From NCBI GenBank assembly GCA_052034005.1, contig JBPOJB010000010.1, positions 62,001 to 126,000 on the forward strand: a stretch of 64,000 nucleotides of DNA, written 5' to 3'. The stretch is from JAAYDI01 sp052034005 (GTDB lineage Bacteria; Planctomycetota; Planctomycetia; Pirellulales; Pirellulaceae). This document shows, piece by piece, positions 25,479-36,576 of the stretch. The notes under the pieces were generated by a model that saw only the letters and a list, made by a program, of their open reading frames with translations, made no database searches and was not told the origin of the DNA. The translations under genes and the position numbers were made by a program. How positions within the stretch are numbered: the stretch's first letter is position 1; the number at the start of each line of letters is the position of its first letter.

Positions 25479-28400
25479 CTACCGGCCGATCTCCTGACGG
25501 CATTTCGCGCGGTACTCATTCTGCCAGCCGTCGAGATCCGCGCCGTCGGCGCCCGCTTGCCAGGCGGCACGAGCTTCCTCCGGGCGCTGGAGCGCCTGGA
25601 GCGCCCGCCCGCGCCAGTATTGGGCAGGCGCTTCGACCGGTTTGTCGGACCGGCCCACGTTCAGGTTCTTCGGGTAGGTCAGCGCCGCTTCGAAGTCGGC
25701 CAAGGCCCCGGCCGCATCGCCCCGTTCAAGCCGCTCTCGACCTCGTTCGATGTGCGCCCGGTTGAACAGCCGCCAGGTGATGTCCTGGCCCTCCCAGTTG
25801 ACGAAGTAGGGCAGCGCTTCGAGCAGCTCGATGCACTTCTCGTAGAGCTTCAGGTCCATGTAAGACTCGGCCAGGATCACCGTCAGTTCGGCGCGGCGCG
25901 GACCCTCCAACGGCATCCGTTCGAGCAGCTCGATCGCGTCGGCGCGTCGGTTGTCGGCGACGAGCAGTTCCGCCAGGTCGCGATAGAGCGTCTGGTCATC
26001 GGGCCGCGCGGCAATCGCGCGGCGGAAAAGCTGCTCGGCATCCTGCACGTTGTCCCTGGCTATCGCCACCAGGCCCAGATTGCGCCAGGCGATGCTGCCC
26101 GCGTCCAGCCGGCTCGCCGCCTGCCAGAGCGGCACCGCCTCGTCCAGGCGGTCCAAGTGGGCCAACAGGCAGCCGAGCTGGAGGCGTGCCTGCCCATCAT
26201 CGGCGTTCTGTTCGACCGCGTGCTGCAGGATCGGGATCTCCTCCAGACGCGAGGCGAAGACGCGGTCCTTGTGCGTCCGGGCCGCCTGCGCGAGCCACTG
26301 CCTGGCGGACTCCGCCCTGCCGCGCTGGGCGTCGAACCAGGCCAGGTAGTAAAGCGGCATGAAACTGCGTTCGGCGGCCGGCACGGCCTCGACGCACGCG
26401 GCCTTCACGATCCGCTCCGCCTCGTCCAGCAGCCCGAACTCGGCGAAGGCCAGGCTGGTCTCCAGCAATTCGAAATCGGCATCTCCCAACATGGCGCGGG
26501 CCGTCTGGGCGAATTGCGCCAGCGACGCGTCGCTCGCCAGGCCCAGCACGGCGCGCGGCACGAGCGCCGACGGGTCGGCCGCCACGCGCTGCTCGGCCTG
26601 GCGCCGGGCCGCCGGCTCGCGCCGCGCGGCAGCCAGAGCCAGGATCAAATGGTCGGCCGTCACGGCGTCGTCGCGGTTGGCTCGCAGCGCGCGCTCGAAC
26701 GATTGCACGGCGGCGGGGATCGCGCGGATCTTCATCCGCGCCCGCCCGGCCAGGTCGTGGCCGAGCGCGACCGTGCCGGGGCAGCGCACCGCCCGGTAGG
26801 CCCAATCCAGCGCGGCGTGCGGCTCGTTCTTCTGCAGGGCACAGACGCCCATGTAGTAGCAACAGAGCCCGTCGTCGCCGTCGCGTGCCAGGGCGGTCCG
26901 CAGCCGTTGCTGCGCTTGGTCATAGAGTCCGGCCTCGTAATCCAGGACAGCCAGCGCGCGCAGCGAATCCACATGTCCGGGATCCGCGGCCAGGGCTTTG
27001 CCATAGTATTCCCGCGCGCGGCGGCGCAGCGTCCCCCGGTCGTATTTCCGCCCTTTCAGATACAGCTGCTCGACCGTCGCCTGGTCGTCCGCCAGGTCCA
27101 TCAAGTAGGGGCCGGTCGGCGGGTCGACGTGCGGGATCGGCAGCGGCGTCTGAAACGCGGCCAGCACTTCACCCGCCTGGCTGGTCACTTTCACCTGCAC
27201 CGGCTGCTGCGGATCAGGCAGCGTCACAACTGCCGGCGCGGACGGCGACAAGTCGATCTGCTTCCGCGCCAGGGCCGCCTTCGGCTCCCGGACCAGGCGC
27301 ACGTCGCAGGTCGCACGCGGGAACACGCCGGTGGCCAGCAGCCGCAATTCCAGCTGGCCCTCCCGGCGGGCCGATTGCGCGGCCAGGTGCCGCGTGGCAA
27401 ACTCGAACCCGTCCCCCAGGCCGTGCAAGGGATACCAGCACTCGCGCCATTCGATCCGTTCGCGCGGGCCCAGCATTCCATAGTCCGACTGCGTCGGCAG
27501 CGGACCGCTCTGGACCTCGATGTACGGCCCGTCCTCTTCGGTCAGGTTCTGCTGCGAGACCTTGCCGAACTCCCACTCGCCCCACGTCCAGGCCTTCTTG
27601 CCGCTGAGTTCCCGCCAGTTGGCCACCTGCACGATCCCGCGATCCGCGTCCACGTCGTAGGCGCCGAAGAAATCGTAAGTGCAGTTGACCGCGAAGATCG
27701 ACGCGTACTGAGGGTAATTCCTGAGCCACGACAGGTCACGCCCCTTGTCGACCGGCCACTGGAAAAACTCCCGCGCGTTGTGGTCCGTCCCCAGCGTCAT
27801 CGGATAGATGAAACGCGCGCCCGGCCGGTTCGGAAATGAAGTGCAGTTCCAGAAATAATAAGGATGCATCCCGTCGGTCGGGTTGGACATGTAGATCCGC
27901 TCGTCCAGCAGCGCCCGGCCCGGGTGCAGGGTGACGCGGACGTTCCAGCGCGTGCGGAACAACTGCTCCTGGTTGCTGATCTCCAGGTAGGCGGACCCGT
28001 CCGCGCCGGTGCCGATCAGCGCATTGACCGGCGAGACGGCAGTCACGGTGTGGCCGTGCGGTCCGGCGTTCCATTCCACTCCGCCGCTGATCCATGCGCC
28101 GCGCATCGCGATCATCCCGGGCTTGATCACGCCGTTGCGATAGAACATCTCGACCTGGTCCGTCTTGTCCAGCACCGAATGCAGACGTCCACCCAGCTCG
28201 GGCAGGCAGGTGACCTTGAGGTACTCGTTTTCGAGGAACAGCGCCTTGTACGTCCGGTCCACCTTCTCGCGCAGCAAGTTATCCTGCATCACGTAAGGGT
28301 AGACGATCGCGCCCTGGATCGTCGTCGACAAGCGCGAGCCGCCTTCGAGCGCCCAGAATTTCGGGTTGATGTCTTCCTGCCACACGTAGGTAGGGATCGT

Positions 28401-28496
28401 GACCTCGCCTTCCCAGGCCTGGACCTCGGATGCGGCGCATCGGCCGCCGAGCCACATCGCGACGAACACACAAATCAGCCATTGGAACTTACTCAT
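25479..28496 (-). CDS. Exported DUF5107 and tetratricopeptide-repeat protein
   Basis: This 1005-residue protein begins with a signal peptide (LICVFVAMWLGGRCAASE). Residues about 30-340 match the DUF5107 type of beta-sandwich seen in planctomycete and Bacteroidetes proteins near carbohydrate genes (ENEYLKVTCLPELGGRLHSV, WISGGVEWNAGPHGH). This fold resembles galactose-mutarotase-like domains. From about 470 to the end there are many TPR units (LYLKGRKYDRGTLRRRAREY, ARDNVQDAEQLFRRAIAAR, LYRDLAELLVADNRRADAIE). The architecture suggests a periplasmic carbohydrate-binding scaffold, but no activity is known. AGGAG lies upstream of ATG 28496, 68 bp downstream of the HEAT-repeat gene's stop on the same strand. 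Confidence 0.88.
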   Translation of the reverse strand: MSKFQWLICVFVAMWLGGRCAASEVQAWEGEVTIPTYVWQEDINPKFWALEGGSRLSTTIQGAIVYPYVMQDNLLREKVDRTYKALFLENEYLKVTCLPELGGRLHSVLDKTDQVEMFYRNGVIKPGMIAMRGAWISGGVEWNAGPHGHTVTAVSPVNALIGTGADGSAYLEISNQEQLFRTRWNVRVTLHPGRALLDERIYMSNPTDGMHPYYFWNCTSFPNRPGARFIYPMTLGTDHNAREFFQWPVDKGRDLSWLRNYPQYASIFAVNCTYDFFGAYDVDADRGIVQVANWRELSGKKAWTWGEWEFGKVSQQNLTEEDGPYIEVQSGPLPTQSDYGMLGPRERIEWRECWYPLHGLGDGFEFATRHLAAQSARREGQLELRLLATGVFPRATCDVRLVREPKAALARKQIDLSPSAPAVVTLPDPQQPVQVKVTSQAGEVLAAFQTPLPIPHVDPPTGPYLMDLADDQATVEQLYLKGRKYDRGTLRRRAREYYGKALAADPGHVDSLRALAVLDYEAGLYDQAQQRLRTALARDGDDGLCCYYMGVCALQKNEPHAALDWAYRAVRCPGTVALGHDLAGRARMKIRAIPAAVQSFERALRANRDDAVTADHLILALAAARREPAARRQAEQRVAADPSALVPRAVLGLASDASLAQFAQTARAMLGDADFELLETSLAFAEFGLLDEAERIVKAACVEAVPAAERSFMPLYYLAWFDAQRGRAESARQWLAQAARTHKDRVFASRLEEIPILQHAVEQNADDGQARLQLGCLLAHLDRLDEAVPLWQAASRLDAGSIAWRNLGLVAIARDNVQDAEQLFRRAIAARPDDQTLYRDLAELLVADNRRADAIELLERMPLEGPRRAELTVILAESYMDLKLYEKCIELLEALPYFVNWEGQDITWRLFNRAHIERGRERLERGDAAGALADFEAALTYPKNLNVGRSDKPVEAPAQYWRGRALQALQRPEEARAAWQAGADGADLDGWQNEYRAKCRQEIGR

Positions 28497-28539
28497 GCGG
28501 TGGGCTCCTCTCCGCGAATCTTCAGATCATAGACTCAAT

Positions 28540-28574
28540 CTCCGGCCTCCCGCCTCCGACCTCCTTACTCCCTC
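28540..28574. repeat. 7-bp-phase tract containing the HEAT gene stop codon
   Basis: Five consecutive heptamers read CTCCGGC, CTCCCGC, CTCCGAC, CTCCTTA and CTCCCTC on the plus strand, in strict register. The stop codon of the HEAT-repeat gene (28565-28567, TAA on the minus strand) is inside the fourth unit. Only the first four bases of each unit are constant. Confidence 0.75.
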
Positions 28575-29812
28575 CGCTTCAGCCATTCGCGCCACTGATT
28601 CACGTCCGTGCCGAACTTCTGGTCGGTAATCTTCTGCAGCGCGTCGGCGGCCGCGGCACGCACTTGTTCATCGTCGTCCTCCAGCGCTTTGATGAGCGGT
28701 TCGACCGCGCGCTGGTTCCCGGAGTTGCCCAGCAACCGCGCGGCCCTCTGGCGTGCCGCCGGCCGATCGCTCTCCAGCAGTCCGATCCACCGCGCGACCA
28801 ACGAATCGCCGAGCCGGCCGCCTGCGGCGCGCAGCGTCTGTTCGATCGCGCTGAGTTCGCCACTGGCCATGTTCTCGAGCGCGGCGGCAGCGTCCGGACC
28901 CACCGTGACGTCCACTTGACGCAACAAGGCGACGATCGGTTCGAGGGCCGGGATGCGCAGACGCGCGAGCATGTCCGCCGCCGATTCGACCGCCACGTTG
29001 ACATCGACCCGCACGACGTTGGCCGGCAGCGGCTTGTCGGTGGAGTGATCGAGCAGGTTTTCGACCAGGAACGGCACGGCGGGGAGTGCTTCGATGCCCA
29101 ACGCGCCGAGGGCGTCCGCCGCCTGCTTCCGCGCCTCGGGATCCGCCGTAAACAGTTTGCTCACGTGCACGCGTACCGCGGCCGGCATGCTCTTCGGAAT
29201 CGACGCCACCCCCTGCTGCTCGGCGTGCGCGAGCAACCGTCGGGCCACCTGGACATCCACCTCGGTCGTCGTCCCGTGGAACCGCTTCCGCGCTTCCTCC
29301 GCCGTGATGCCCGCCCGGTCCATCCAGATCGCGATCTGCACCGCGGCTACCGTCGGCTGCACGCCCTTCGGCGGATTCAGGATGCGGGCCACGCGATTGT
29401 CCAGCAGTGCGAGTTCCAGCTTCCCGCCGCGCTGCGGCGTCTTCTTCGCATAGTCCAGGCAATAGATATCCAGCAGGAACGAGCGCCGCCGGCCGTCGGC
29501 CAGCACCATCACCTGTCCCGGCTTGTACATGTTCTCGCGGGTAAACTCGCCCTTCAGTTGCCCGACCGTCACATTCTGCTCGGCATGCTGCGCGTTGATC
29601 AGCACGGTGCCCGGCGCGACGACAATACGCAGGCTCTCCGGCACGAGCCGCTCGACCTCCACACGCACCCCCGCCCCGTGTGCGCGCCCGAGACTCTTCA
29701 CCTCGACCTTGACCTTCCCTTGCCGCACGGCGTCGTGCAGCATGATGCTGTTCTGTACTTCCACCGTCGTCTCCGTCGTCGCGACCGCCTGAGCCGGCAC
29801 GACCCAGACCAT
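28565..29812 (-). CDS. HEAT-repeat protein, exported (start uncertain)
   Basis: The chain from ATG 29812 is 415 residues. The N-terminal half is beta-rich and FecR/SH3-like in feel (RIVVAPGTVLINAQHAEQNV, YKPGQVMVLADGRRRSFLL). The C-terminal half is made of alpha-helical HEAT/PBS-lyase-type repeats (KQAADALGALGIEALPAVPF, NQRAVEPLIKALEDDDEQVR). The start is a problem: in-frame sequence upstream (AILFSTITTSLL) continues the hydrophobic stretch MVWVVPAQA into a full signal peptide, but no in-frame ATG, GTG or TTG is present. ATG 29850 behind AAGGAGAC is one base out of frame. Either a rare start (ATA 29845) is used, a base was lost, or the protein is cytoplasmic. Function unknown. Confidence 0.8.
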   Translation of the reverse strand: MVWVVPAQAVATTETTVEVQNSIMLHDAVRQGKVKVEVKSLGRAHGAGVRVEVERLVPESLRIVVAPGTVLINAQHAEQNVTVGQLKGEFTRENMYKPGQVMVLADGRRRSFLLDIYCLDYAKKTPQRGGKLELALLDNRVARILNPPKGVQPTVAAVQIAIWMDRAGITAEEARKRFHGTTTEVDVQVARRLLAHAEQQGVASIPKSMPAAVRVHVSKLFTADPEARKQAADALGALGIEALPAVPFLVENLLDHSTDKPLPANVVRVDVNVAVESAADMLARLRIPALEPIVALLRQVDVTVGPDAAAALENMASGELSAIEQTLRAAGGRLGDSLVARWIGLLESDRPAARQRAARLLGNSGNQRAVEPLIKALEDDDEQVRAAAADALQKITDQKFGTDVNQWREWLKRRE

Positions 29813-29857
29813 CAGGAGGCTGGTGGTAATGGTGGAGAAAAGTATGGCATGTCTCCT

Positions 29858-29885
29858 TGTTCAGTGTTCAGTGTTCCGGGTTCAG
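29858..29885. repeat. 7-bp-phase tract upstream of the HEAT gene
   Basis: Four heptamers read TGTTCAG, TGTTCAG, TGTTCCG and GGTTCAG in register on the plus strand. They fill much of the 95-bp gap between hisF and the HEAT-repeat gene, so the HEAT gene has heptamer tracts on both sides. Confidence 0.7.
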
Positions 29886-29907
29886 TTCGCGAACCACCAA
29901 TAGCCTC

Positions 29908-30678
29908 CTATTGCACGCCCACACCGCGGCTGCGGAGGTAGGCCTTTAGCTGCTGGACGTCGATCCGATGGAAATGGAACACGGAGGCCGCCAGCAGGAC
30001 GCTCGCCCCTGCCTCAACAGCCTCATAGAAGTGCTCCAGTTGGCCGGCACCGCCCGAGGCCACGATCTCGGCGGACGTGGCCTGCTTCATCGCCCGGATG
30101 ATCGGCAGGTCGTAGCCGGTCTCAGCGCCGTCGCCCGCCTTGCTGGTCGGCAGGATAACCTGGACACCGTACGAGTCGACCTGCCTGGCCCATTGGACGG
30201 CATCGGCGCCGGTGGCGGTCCGGCCGCCGTCGATGTACACTTCGTAGCCGGAGGGCAGTCCGGGGTTCCGGTCCACGTCGATGGCGACGGTCACCTTGTC
30301 GGCGCCGAACTCGCGAACCATCTCGGCAATCACGCGCGGGTGCCGGAACGCGGCGCTGCTGGTCGACACCTTGTCCGCGCCCGCGTCGAGCACGGCGGCG
30401 GCCGAGGCCACGTCGGCGATCCCGCCTCCCACGGTCAGCGGCACTGTGGTGACCTCGGCGACGCGGCGCACGACCTCCAGCATCGTGGATCGGCCCTCGA
30501 CGGTAGCCGCGATATCCAGCATCGCCAACTCATCCGCGCCGGCTTCACAATAGGCGCGCGCACACTGCGCGGGGTCGCCCGCGTCACGGATATCGACGAA
30601 GTGCACGCCCTTCACGACGCGGCCGTTCTGCATATCGAGGCAGGGCATGATGCGGACGCGAGGGGTCATGGTCGGCAT
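29908..30678 (-). CDS. hisF: HisF-like imidazole glycerol phosphate synthase cyclase subunit
   Basis: This 256-residue (beta/alpha)8 protein matches HisF, which uses ammonia from HisH to make imidazole glycerol phosphate and AICAR. The catalytic Asp pair is present as Asp15 (MPCLDM) and Asp134 (VAIDVD), equivalent to D11/D130 of Thermotoga HisF. The C-terminal LAASVFHF and IASGGAG phosphate-loop motifs are also intact. Of the four ammonia-gate residues, Arg9, Glu50 and Lys103 are kept, but the fourth (Glu167 in Thermotoga) is Val174. Asn103 of Thermotoga is Ser107, and the TSIDRDG loop reads TSKAGDG. No hisH or other histidine gene is nearby. ATG 30678 has AGGA about 7 bases upstream; carB ends 28 bp earlier. 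It could be a paralogue with another role. Confidence 0.88.
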   Translation of the reverse strand: MPTMTPRVRIMPCLDMQNGRVVKGVHFVDIRDAGDPAQCARAYCEAGADELAMLDIAATVEGRSTMLEVVRRVAEVTTVPLTVGGGIADVASAAAVLDAGADKVSTSSAAFRHPRVIAEMVREFGADKVTVAIDVDRNPGLPSGYEVYIDGGRTATGADAVQWARQVDSYGVQVILPTSKAGDGAETGYDLPIIRAMKQATSAEIVASGGAGQLEHFYEAVEAGASVLLAASVFHFHRIDVQQLKAYLRSRGVGVQ

Positions 30679-30706
30679 GTGGCGTTCCTGGTGGAGGTGA
30701 CGTAGG

Positions 30707-33907
<3,201 letters not shown>

Positions 33908-34014
33908 TGCAGGTTACTCCGCGTGGAGATGTACGTTCGTAGTGGAGTGTGGCAGGCGTCGTCTCCGCCCGAGTTGGTTCAGCCGGTTATCGCATCACCA
34001 CCGCGCACGGCCGC

Positions 34015-34947
34015 TCACACATACTCGATTGTGGCCGGCGGTTTGGGGGTCAGGTCGTACAGGCAGCGGTTCACGCCGGGCAACGCCGTGATGCGCCGGC
34101 AGATCTTGTGCAGCGTGGCCCAAGGCAAGTCGACCGGCGTGGCGGTCCGCGCGTCCACGCTGTCCAGACACCGGACGACGACGATCTCCCCGAACTCGCG
34201 CCGGCCGTCGCGCATGCCGGTGGCCTTGTCGGCCAGCAGGACCGCCATGTACTGGAAGGCCGGCGTCTGCGCAAGCTCCTCCTCCACAATGGCCGTCGCT
34301 GCGCGCACGGTCGCCAACCGCGGGGCAGTCACCTCGCCTACGATCCGCGTGGCCAGACCCGGGCCGGGGAAGGGCTTGCGCTCGGCCACGTTCGGCGGGA
34401 ATCCCAACGCGCGGGCCACTTCGCGCACGCCGTCTTTGCGCAGCGTGGCGAGCGGCTCGAGCACCTGGTAGCCGTATTCCTGGGTCGGGTCGATGCCCAG
34501 CTGCGCCAGGATGTTGTGCTGGCGCTTGATGCCGTCGACCGTCTCCTCGATGTCCGTCAGGATCGTGCCGTGCAGCAGATGCGTGGCATCGCTGTCACGG
34601 ACGATTCGACCGAAGACGTGTGCGTAGAAGGTCTTCGTGATCGCGTGGCGTTTGTCTTCGGGGTCCGTCAGGCCGCGGAGCGCCGTGAGGAATTCGTCTC
34701 GCGCGTCGATGATTTCCACGGGGATGCCCATGGCCTGGAACATCTCCAGGACCTGCTGCGGCTCGCCCTCACGCATCAGCGCGTTGTCGACCAGAACGGT
34801 CCGCAACCGCGCGCCCAACGCCCGGTGTCCCAGCGCGGTCACCACCGAACTGTCGACCCCGCCGCTCAGCGCGTTGATAGCCCGACCGCCGCCGACCGCC
34901 GCGCGAATCGCCGCCACCTGGTCCTGAATGAACGCGCTCGGATCCAT
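34015..34947 (-). CDS. Stand-alone GMP synthetase ATP-PPase subunit (no glutaminase domain)
   Basis: This 310-residue protein aligns with the C-terminal 60% of bacterial GuaA: the PP-loop ATP pyrophosphatase domain (INALSGGVDSSVVTALG), KPFPGPGLATRIVGE, and the C-terminal dimerisation domain ending KPPATIEYV. The usual N-terminal class I glutamine amidotransferase domain is absent, and no glutaminase gene lies upstream. The length and layout match the archaeal two-subunit type (GuaAb). It would convert XMP to GMP using ammonia from a separate glutaminase subunit or from solution. ATG 34947 is preceded by AAAGGAG at good spacing, so the protein is not an artefactual truncation at this start. 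Such proteins are sometimes mis-annotated as ExsB-like. Confidence 0.9.
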   Translation of the reverse strand: MDPSAFIQDQVAAIRAAVGGGRAINALSGGVDSSVVTALGHRALGARLRTVLVDNALMREGEPQQVLEMFQAMGIPVEIIDARDEFLTALRGLTDPEDKRHAITKTFYAHVFGRIVRDSDATHLLHGTILTDIEETVDGIKRQHNILAQLGIDPTQEYGYQVLEPLATLRKDGVREVARALGFPPNVAERKPFPGPGLATRIVGEVTAPRLATVRAATAIVEEELAQTPAFQYMAVLLADKATGMRDGRREFGEIVVVRCLDSVDARTATPVDLPWATLHKICRRITALPGVNRCLYDLTPKPPATIEYV

Positions 34948-35364
34948 CGCCGGCTCCTTTCCCGATCTGGATGCGGATGGTTAGGGACACTCGGTTGCTG
35001 ACAAGCAGCATAGCGGATCGGGTGGCGATTGGGCATCAGGCACACCGCGGGCCGGCGCGGGGAATCCCCAGCTGGCTCATGGATTTGGCGTGTGTCGGCG
35101 CGGTTGGGTGTCGCGGCGCGTCGGCGGCCCGCCGGGAGAGCCGGGGTTCGGCCCGGCCGACGTGCGAAGCGTCACGCGCGGTCGAACCGGCATGGCCGTT
35201 CCGGATCGCCTGCCCGGAACACCCTGAAACGGGCAGCTTCCGGTAAGGTTGGCCCGGCCGTGACGCCGAAGGTCAGAGTAACCTGTGGTTGCGCGCCGAC
35301 TTCCGTAGGCGCTGAGGCAGAGGAATAGGAATAACGGACCGGGCATCAACGGCGTGATGGCGCG
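34948..35364. other. Divergent intergenic gap, no gene
   Basis: These 417 bp separate the divergent GMP synthetase subunit and KAS III-like genes. I looked specifically for a lost glutamine amidotransferase domain and found none: the minus-strand frames here have no recognisable class I GATase motif. Nothing else could be assigned. Confidence 0.65.
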
Positions 35365-36477
35365 ATGGACAGCGCGTTTACCAAGAGCATCGGCATCTGT
35401 GCAATCGCCACGTACGAGCCGACGTGGGTGTTGAGCAACGATTGGTTCGAGGGAACGATCCCGCGCAAGTTCGTGCAGCATACCGGCACGCACGCCCGGC
35501 CGGTGTCGTGGCACGATGAAGTGGCGATGGGAGTCCAGGCTGTCGAGAACCTCCGGCGGGACACCGGCTGCGAACTGCGCGAGTGCGCCGCGATCATTTT
35601 CGTGTCACCGTCGTTCGTCCCGCTGAGCGTCGCCCGCCGGCTCCTCGATCCGCCCCGCGCGCGCCAAGAGCGATTGATGCGGGCCGGGCACGCCCTCGGG
35701 TCACAACTCGGGATTCCGCGGTGCCCCGTGTATGCCCTGAACTGGTTCTGCAGCGGATATGCCAAGGCGTTGGCGGTGGCACGGCGCCAGGTGTTACCCA
35801 TGCTGGGACTGGGTCGTACTCAGTTCGTGCTCGTGGTGACCGCGAGTCGGATCAGCCGGATCACGGATTACGGATGTCCGCAGACTGGCCCGCTATTCGG
35901 CGACCTGGCCACGGCCACTCTGCTGGCTCGCACGGACAGCCCGAAATACGACGTCCATTTCAAGTTGCTGCATGCGGCAGCCGAGAAGCAGCCGGCGGCC
36001 GGCGTGTTCTTCGACTTCGCCGTGCGCGAGAACGTGTTGTCGCCGTCCCTCAACGGCGGCAAGACCCGCAATTCGGCACGGCTCGTGTTCAGCATGGACG
36101 GGATGGGGATCGCGGACGCGGCGCCGCGCGCCATGTCGCAAGCCTTCAGCAAGGCCCTGGAAGCCCGTTCGCTGCGGCCGGAGGACGTGCGGTTCGTGGT
36201 CCCGCATCAGGCCGGGACTTCGATCGTGCGCCTGGCGGCCATGAAGTTCGAGCAAATGGGGATCCGCGCCGAAGTGGTCAACGGGCTGACCAGCCAGGTG
36301 GGCAACGTCAGCTCGTCGTCGATCCCTTACGCGCTCAAGCAGGTCTGGAACCGGCTGGACGGGATCATCGCCTGCCCGACCGCGGCCGTGGGCGCGCCCG
36401 GCAAGGCCGAAGTCTCTCAGGGCTGCCTCCTGCTCGAGTCCACGCCGATCCACCGCCACGCCAAGATCGCCTCGTGA
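35365..36477 (+). CDS. 3-oxoacyl-ACP synthase III (FabH)-like protein
   Basis: This 370-residue thiolase-fold enzyme has the KAS III catalytic triad: Cys129 in LNWFCSGYAKAL, His281 in VVPHQAGTS and Asn314 in VGNVSSSSIPYAL. The spacing is similar to E. coli FabH (C112, H244, N274), with somewhat longer loops. The N terminus (IGICAIATYEPTWVLSNDWF) is FabH-like. It would condense an acyl-CoA with malonyl-ACP, but there are no other fatty-acid genes next to it, so it could be a specialised KAS III in secondary or lipid-head metabolism rather than the housekeeping FabH. It is divergent from the GMP synthetase subunit gene and converges with a Gfo/Idh/MocA gene. Confidence 0.88.
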   Translation: MDSAFTKSIGICAIATYEPTWVLSNDWFEGTIPRKFVQHTGTHARPVSWHDEVAMGVQAVENLRRDTGCELRECAAIIFVSPSFVPLSVARRLLDPPRARQERLMRAGHALGSQLGIPRCPVYALNWFCSGYAKALAVARRQVLPMLGLGRTQFVLVVTASRISRITDYGCPQTGPLFGDLATATLLARTDSPKYDVHFKLLHAAAEKQPAAGVFFDFAVRENVLSPSLNGGKTRNSARLVFSMDGMGIADAAPRAMSQAFSKALEARSLRPEDVRFVVPHQAGTSIVRLAAMKFEQMGIRAEVVNGLTSQVGNVSSSSIPYALKQVWNRLDGIIACPTAAVGAPGKAEVSQGCLLLESTPIHRHAKIAS

Positions 36478-36576
36478 ACGCCGCCCCGCCTGGCGGACCT
36501 CACGTGGATGAGCCGCACACCCCCGCCGCGCGAGTAGTCAGTCGTCGGCGGGGGTTGCGAAGGCCCGATCTCGCGC

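Noticed and set aside
34948..35364. A hidden glutamine amidotransferase domain upstream of the GMP synthetase subunit
   Set aside because: No class I GATase motif was found in any frame, and the subunit has its own ribosome-binding site.
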